NCBI GenBank assembly: GCA_964020155.1
Contig: OZ026565.1
Span: 3,171,053-3,235,052, forward strand
DNA from: Chondrilla cf. caribensis
Lineage: Eukaryota > Porifera > Demospongiae > Chondrillida > Chondrillidae
DNA length: 64,000 nt
Reading direction: 5' to 3'
Shown: piece after piece, positions 48,186 through 64,000 of the stretch
Numbering within the stretch: the stretch's first letter is position 1
Layout of the letters: each line of letters starts with the position of its first letter
Made by a program: the position numbers and the translations under genes
The notes under the pieces: model-generated
Told to the model about the DNA's origin: nothing
Seen by the model: only the letters and a program-made list of their open reading frames with translations
Database searches by the model: none

Positions 48186-48781
48186 CCAGTGGGTCTCGTT
48201 CAACAAGTAAACGGCTCTAGAGGATCTGACCAGAAGCTGTCCCGAAGAAGCTACCTTGAGAGTCCTGATGGTTTCTACGTCCTCATTCAGGGAATAAATC
48301 TCAGATCCGCCAGCGCCACCAAATATCATGACTAGACCTTACACAAATCCCGACCTTGTCCACCAAGCAAGCCATTTCGAGTCTTGTATGAAATAAACTG
48401 CGTCTGTTGTCGGAACGGGAACGATATATGCGTCAGGCTAACACTAGCTACCCTGCGCCATAATATTATCCCACCGTTACACCCTATGTATCTACGCCCT
48501 AGATTCACGCGCTATACAGATAATTAATTCTGATCTAACATTGAATTTACTAACTCCGTATAGTCTACAAAACTGCCAAAATAATGTACAAAGTGATGAC
48601 AAAAGTTACAAAATGCATGGAAAACTGAAAGCATTATCACACTATTATGCATAATATGCTATGAGGATGAAATTGATGACTAAGTTCAAAAGTTATACTA
48701 CAAAAAAATTAGATTGAAAACTAAAAGTAGTGCCACACACGTTTATCACAGCTAACTAGATGTGAAGTCTATTATTATGTA

Positions 48782-59041
<10,260 letters not shown>

Positions 59042-59680
59042 TGCGAACAACTTGGATCGAGCGTCGATCGACCAAAAATGGATATGTTTACATAAAGGCG
59101 GAAACGCCTTAACTACAAGAATCTGTAGTGTACATTGGATGATCACTATAAATATAGCTGGTCATCATTACATGCATGGTTCAATGATTATGATATAATA
59201 GTATTAGACTTTTATGAGTCTCTATATCCATGTAACTCAACTTACAATTAAACATTAATGCGGACCGGATTACAGAATTGCATGATACATATTATATAAA
59301 AGATATAATTCTATAATTATTCATCATAATAGTTCAACTACTACTATTTGTTCCAATGGTGTAATCTTTGACAGCTCACAATCATAAAATCAAAGCTGTG
59401 ATCAGAATACATACTCAAAGGCATGTGCTATTGCAATTATTATTATACATTGATATTTACACCTGCATAGTCATGACCAGAGCAAATCTACACAACCATT
59501 ATTACCTTGCACACAATGTCGTTTGATTCTGAAATCAAATTATGTTATAAATAATTATAATTACTATCAATATGGAAAGGTTATATGCTGTTTTGTCTCT
59601 CAAGACTCACAGTCTACAATATTAGGCTACACTTTCAACATCATTAGCATACAATTCACTCTCAGACTGGTTCTATGTCT

Positions 59681-59935
59681 GATTGGCTTCATCACTGACA
59701 CCAACTGGTGGAAGGTTGTACGCTGGGTTCTTGGTCAATGATAGACTAGGTGATGCATCAGGATCAACATGGACATACGACTGGCTCTCGTCAGCAGTTT
59801 GACTTGAACCCCCTCCATGCATCACTGGTCCTCACCTCACACTTCCCATCAGATGGTGTCTGCTGGATGGTCTGGTTTGGTGGTTCCTGGCTGGTGACCA
59901 CTGGTGGAGGTATGGGGTTGTTCCCACTCATATTT
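59681..59935 (-). pseudogene. Remnant of a receptor tail exon
   Basis: On the minus strand, from 59935: MSGNN...PPPVVTSQEPPNQTIQQTPSDGKCEVRTSD. An extra 4 bp (GCAT near 59817) shifts the frame to a stop. In the other frame the rest of the repeat unit is clear (ESQSYVHVDPDASPSLSLTK and NPAYNLPPVGVSD). The YVNE motif has become YVHV. The other exons of this copy are missing, apart perhaps from the Sema exon at 60755-61320. Confidence 0.75.
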
Positions 59936-59939
59936 TATT

Positions 59940-60219
59940 ATATGGAACGTGAAAAAATATCTAACTGCATGTTATCAAGAATCCTATGTTCAGGGAAGTA
60001 ATGACTAGATTGAGAATAAGTAACCATACTCTCCTAAATGAAAGGGGTCGCCACACTCATCCCCCAACTCCCCCTGAAGAGAGACTTTGTACACTAGGCA
60101 ATGTTAAAGATGTCGAGGATGAGCCTCACTTATTAATCACATGCCCAAGGTTTTTGCACTTGAGGCACAATATGCTTGCTACAGCTAATGCAACCAATTC
60201 CAGTTTTAATGACAGTTAA
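59940..60219 (+). mobile_element. Small retroelement-derived zinc-binding fragment
   Basis: A frame at 59986-60219 reads REVMTRLRISNHTLLNERGR, then EERLCTLGNVKDVEDEPHLL and ITCPRFLHLRH. This is the pattern (RIS.H.L..E.GR...P..ERLC..C...VEDE.H.L..CP.Y..LR) found at the C-terminus of many LINE-type reverse transcriptases. One zinc-ligand cysteine seems lost (TLGN in place of a second Cys). It is a short remnant only. Confidence 0.6.
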
Positions 60220-60392
60220 TACTCATTAATCTGCCGCAATTCGTTTTCAAAGAATATGGTGAATTAACGAGTTTGGTGGATTAACTGGATGTTCATTGGT
60301 ACTTGTACACTGTATTGGTACTGGGAAATTGTGGCGGATTAAAAGGTTTGGCAGATGAAGTGGTGGTGAATTAACAAGGATTCACTGTATAC
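60210..60392. mobile_element. MITE-like repeat (TTAATCCGCC family)
   Basis: The left end ACAGTTAATACTCATTAATC and the inverted right end ACAGTGAATCCTTGTTAATT are similar. The inside repeats variants of GGTGAATTAACGAG and GGCGGATTAA. Related pieces lie near 40000, 45800-46040 and 54380-54475. No coding capacity. Confidence 0.5.
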
Positions 60393-60632
60393 CTATCATC
60401 GAAAGATAAATCTATTTACATATTAACTTCCACCAATGAAAAATTGATTTGACGTTCAGCAAAGTACATATATAATGCTATGAAACTTAGATCGTTGTCA
60501 CCTCCTGTTTAGTCGCTTATTATATTTGCAATTTACCATTCAATAATTCACCATTAATTGGAAAAAATTCTGAGGTCTAAGGGCCATTTTGGCTTATAAA
60601 GATCAGTGATGATGATTATTATAACATCCTTA

Positions 60633-60678
60633 CACACACACAAACACAAACACAAACAAACACACCCACACACACCCA

Positions 60679-60739
<61 letters not shown>
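60633..60739. repeat. (CA)n with CCCACA and AAACACA variants
   Basis: A CA-rich tract 16 bp downstream of the Sema exon donor on the minus strand, matching the position of the 40208-40332 repeat. Confidence 0.9.
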
Positions 60740-60741
<2 letters not shown>

Positions 60742-60754
60742 CACGCACACACAC

Positions 60755-61320
60755 CTGAACACAGCTGATCGTTATCCAAGTAAAAGTCGTCTATGTATCT
60801 TGGCGGTTGGACACTGTAATTATCCAATCCAGTGAATAAACTCAAAATCGTATCGTGTGATATCCAAGATGAACGAATGTCGAATCTGTTCCTGGACTGA
60901 CACGAGCTGTGTTCAACGATATTTCTGTGTCCGACTTCTTCGTTATAATGCTCAGGATGTCCCTCTCGCTCAACGGGTTCCCGATGGCTACATTCTTCGA
61001 CCATATCTCCGTGTTGAGGTCGCTCAGACGAACTAGCTCACAAGATGTATTCGCACAGAGCAGGGCGGTATCGGACGACAGGTCGTCAGACTGGAGGAAA
61101 GAAATCGCTCTCACTTGTCTGCTTCCTTCTCTATGACCGGTCTCGTTCAACAAGTAAACGGCTCTAGAGGATCTGACCAGAAGCTGTCCCGAAGAAGCTA
61201 CCTTGAGAGTCCTGATGGTTTCTACGTCCTCATTCAGGGAATAAATCTCAGATCCTCCAGTGCTACCAAATATCACGACTAGAACTGAAATTACACAAAT
61301 CCCAAGCCATTTCGAGTCTC
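60755..61320 (-). pseudogene. First Sema exon of another plexin-like gene
   Basis: An open frame from upstream of a hydrophobic segment (KWLGICVISVLVVIFG, probably the signal peptide) continues with GGSEIYSLNEDVETIRTLKV, SSRAVYLLNETGHREGSRQV and NTSCELVRLSDLNTEIWSKN. This is the start of a plexin Sema domain. It keeps its target sequence uninterrupted where the paralog at 40333-48400 carries the CACTA-like element. Near its 3' end the frame breaks (RVSPGTDS..., then a shifted frame with LDNYSVQPPRYIDDFYLDND) before the donor at 60754. No in-frame ATG is seen upstream of the hydrophobic part. Together with the tail remnant at 59681-59935 it is probably a relic. Confidence 0.65.
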
Positions 61321-61776
61321 GTATGAAATAAACTGCGTCTGTTGTCGAAACGGGAACGATATAATATTATACGTCAGGCTAGCGCTACCTTGCCCCATAT
61401 AATATAGGGGATATATACCACAGTATCAGTATACCCTATGTATATTAAATTATTATACGCCCTATAGCTATATTTACGCGTACGGATTAATTCTGATCAT
61501 AGACACTACATAGCTCCATATACACTCGACAAAACTGCCAAAATAATGTGCAAAGTGATAAGTAAACAAAAATGCTACAAAATGCATGGAAAACTGAAAG
61601 CATTATCACACTATTATGCATATTATGCTATGAGGATGAAAGTAATGACTATGTTCAACAGTTGCACTACAAAAAATTGAAAATTGAAGTAGTAAGTAAA
61701 CATACACATTTATCACAGCTAACTAATTGTGAAGCCAATATCATATCACTGTTGAGTCCCATTATCATTGACATGA

Positions 61777-62811
61777 TCAGATTGAATTAAGGATGCCAAC
61801 TGGTTGAAGACCATAAGCTGGGTTCTTGGTCAATGGCCAATGGACATTCAGTGATGGGTCTTCGTCTTCATTGACATACGACTGGATCTCATCAGCAGTT
61901 TGATTCGGACCCCCTCCATCACTGGTCCTCACCTCACACTCCTCATCACATATTGTCATCCCATCCTCATAGTCTCCGTCCTTAATTTCACTGTAATACT
62001 TGACAGCTGTAGGTTGTCCCTTGCCTTGAACCAGCTCTATAGTCCAATACAGATATTTGGAGAATATAATCAATGACACTAGCAATTCTAATAGAAATTA
62101 AGTTGGTGACATTCTAACACAAGGATATTAAATTTTTAATTAATAATTAATTCACTCAAGTGAATTACACAGGTTATTTTGTGGTGGCGGACAGGTGATG
62201 GATTCTCATATTGTCACTGCATACTGGTCGACATTCATTGTTGCATAAAACAGAGCAGAAGGTTACTATGCACCAACCAGTACCTTTCATCTGAGAGTGC
62301 ACCACGACCACTTGAGAAGCCATGTTCTCCACTTGTTGTTCCAGTTCTTCTTGTCTCCTCAGAGTCATCTCTCGTTCTCTTTCAATTCTCTCTTGCATTT
62401 CGATGGCACGAGCTTCTACTTTCATCTTATTCCTCTTGTAGCACAAGCATGCACACACAGCAGATGATCAGGATCATTGGAACAACACAGATAAGCATTG
62501 ATCCACCAACTACAGACGGTACTATGATGATGATCGGATCTATTGTATACTCTGCACCTTGAACACCATCACGACTGCCAACAGTGACCTGTGGTGAGAA
62601 TGAGATTATTATTGTATTAAAATGTAAAATTAATAGAATTCTCAATTTTATAATAGATATACATACTTCATTTTTGGTCATATGGTACATGTAACCAATT
62701 AGAACAAACTTTGTCAGAATTTGATTGTACTATAATTATATTGTGTCAGGGTAATGATTAAAAATAATCTTGCACAATATAGATATTGCACGCACACACA
62801 CGCACACACAG

Positions 62812-62851
<40 letters not shown>

Positions 62852-64000
62852 TACTCACAATAACAGGTACTGAGGTCCTTCCACCTGGTCTAGTTTGTGG
62901 AGGTGTACAGGCTACACTGTTCTCAGTGATCCTGAACACAGGACATGGTTCTCCACCAACAGTGATGCTGTAGTCTGCTTCTCTCACATTATTGAGATTG
63001 GATCCCTGTGGTGAAAAGGTGTTCGTGTACATTATATTTTGAAACAAAATTAATAATGGTGTACATATCCATACAATTGCACATACATATATATGTACAT
63101 ACATAATACTATATTTTGTAAAAAAAACGTACATGGTGATCTAGACAATAATAATGGGGTGTGTTGACAGGTTACAGGTACATATGCGTGTACGGAATTT
63201 CAAGACATAAATCTCAGAAATGGTTATAAGGTAACGCAAAAATAAGAAATGAACATTTGATAGTTTAAACCTTTCGTCGATGTTCAACTGTATAAAGTGT
63301 GTATTTCTACATATGTACAAATACTCAGTTTCAAACATGGACGTAAAGCTGGTATACTCACTGATATAGTAAGCAGTACGTAGGTTACTGTTCTCTGCAT
63401 ATTGAGTTGGAGAAGATCCATTGAACACAGGATCAGCTACTGTTCTTAGAGGTTGGACTGAGGACAGACTAGACAATACTTGACCATCAAATGTCAATGA
63501 ATAGTCCAGACTTGCACCACTAGTGACAGTGGTCAGTTCAGGAATCATACACAATAGCTGAGTGGGTGAAACCACTCTACAGGTCTGTAGGGAGAAAGTA
63601 CAATATATGTACATCTTTACAACACTCACTGTGCTTACAAGATGCATTATCATGTTTATACACTAAAGTATAGGGTCGTTAGTGCAGTATGATTGTACAG
63701 ACTCCACTCACCACATTGATCAGCTGGACACCAGCTGCAGTGAGTGTCAACATTGGAGACACAGCAGCATCCAGGTTGGTACCAACAATAATCAGAGGAA
63801 CTCTGCCACTGGAGGGGACAGGGTTGGTACAACAGCTTGTAACCAACAGGAAGTGATCCACACCACTACAACACTCACCCTTGAAGTAGACTCTCCTCCC
63901 GATCAACATTGACATTGTCAAATAGTCCACTGAACTCGGGTTGGACGTATTCCAACTGAACATTACCATTAGAATAGACATTGCCGTCAATGTTGATAAT
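61777..64000 (-). pseudogene. Plexin-like receptor, 3' half, frameshifted; runs off the window
   Basis: Six exons match exons 12 to 17 of the intact receptor: about 63879-64000 (cut), 63712-63808, 63366-63584, 62855-63001, 62284-62588 and 61777-62036. Sequence identity is high in the IPT exons. Two breaks are visible. The IPT exon near 63375 gains 4 bp (AACCTACGTACTGC), changing phase at its donor. The exon with the membrane span is 305 bp instead of 307; after GGSMLICVVPMILIICCVC the frame shifts and stops at 62427, so the coiled coil and tail are out of frame. The tail exon has one repeat unit with YVNE and NPAY, and a 4-bp insertion (AATT) near 61786 that ends it early (GILNSI). Unless the assembly is wrong, it makes at most a tail-less receptor. 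Confidence 0.75.

Larger units (their letters stand above)
40694..48193. mobile_element. CACTA/EnSpm-like DNA transposon, complete, two genes
   Basis: The left end reads CCCACTGGAAAAAATTAAG and the right end, inverted, starts CCCACTGGAAAAAATGATT. The exact junctions are shown by the uninterrupted sister exon, which reads GACCGGTCTCG at 61135-61145. The element is 7.5 kb and carries two divergent spliced genes with no breaks. Ends beginning CACTG, a large transposase with a second gene, and repeated subterminal DNA fit the CACTA/EnSpm superfamily. The target duplication is at most 2 bp (GG) and ambiguous, which is short for the 2-4 bp expected. Confidence 0.8.
36180..48400 (-). pseudogene. Plexin-like receptor copy: Sema exon split by a transposon, 3' part deleted
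   Basis: Recognisable pieces, 5' to 3' on the minus strand, are as follows. The first Sema exon lies at 48194-48400 (start codon near 48329, MIFGGAGGSEIYSLNED) and continues at 40333-40693; the 7.5-kb CACTA-like element between them is absent from the sister exon at 60755-61320. An IPT-type exon is at about 37762-37902 (TITNLPSSLSGESFQCVFAG). A further exon is at about 36777-36880 (NFTLRSTLHNIDFGLVVDGV). A PSI exon is at about 36590-36671. This PSI exon is joined directly at 36590 to sequence from the very end of a tail exon and its 3' UTR (36230-36589 resembles 48530-48830). The frame then reads GGDCSSS and stops. Exons for later IPT domains, membrane span and tail are gone. Confidence 0.75.

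Overview
This is eukaryotic nuclear DNA from an animal, most likely a demosponge. Amphimedon queenslandica is my best guess, from gene content and style rather than any search. The reasons are: genes made of many small exons with GT...AG introns (down to about 70 bp), abundant CA/GT microsatellites, an animal plexin-like receptor cluster, animal housekeeping-gene fragments, and several metazoan-type transposons. There are no operons or other prokaryotic features.

Left half, 1-33.6 kb, mostly + strand. A unit made of an unidentified gene-fragment module followed by an ankyrin-kelch gene occurs three times (units at about 0.4-7.4, 19.6-24.2 and 25.0-33.6 kb). Ankyrin-kelch copies A (4560-6920) and B (21627-23734) are open and encode 484 and 485 residues. 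Copy C (29711-33114) is broken by a 2-bp frameshift and a 730-bp insertion. Between the units lie fragments of other genes: one exon resembling WDFY3/Alfy (3012-3239), a piece resembling the N-terminus of ANKHD1/MASK (14588-14771), and the 5' part of a TRMT44-like tRNA methyltransferase gene (17612-19390). A Merlin (ISXO2/IS1595-like) DNA transposon with about 112-bp inverted repeats (7908-14063) carries a nested, intact Ty3/gypsy-type retrotransposon with identical 316-bp LTRs (9292-13880). Two relatives of one reverse-transcriptase/nuclease retroelement family are present, both truncated (16588-17163 and 25433-27282).

Right half, 34-64 kb, mostly - strand. This is a tandem cluster of plexin-like receptor genes. 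One gene (48782-59041) can be reconstructed as 17 exons whose phases all agree, giving about 1528 residues: signal peptide, Sema, three PSI and several IPT/TIG domains, one membrane span, a short coiled coil and a cytoplasmic tail. The tail has no plexin RasGAP region. Instead it has a YMDM motif and three 55-residue repeats, each with a YVNE and an NPAY motif, which looks like a set of phosphotyrosine docking sites. Around it are damaged relatives: a Sema/PSI fragment (34053-36033), a copy whose 3' end is fused just after a PSI exon and whose Sema exon is split by a transposon (36180-48400), a Sema exon plus tail-exon remnant (59681-61320), and a frameshifted copy at the right edge (61777-64000).

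The transposon in the Sema exon (40694-48193) is a complete 7.5-kb CACTA/EnSpm-like element. It holds two intact divergent multi-exon genes: a DDE-type transposase (12 exons, 834 residues) and a SAM-domain partner protein (6 exons, 554 residues). Smaller elements, MITE-like repeats and long (CA/GT)n tracts fill much of the remaining non-coding DNA.
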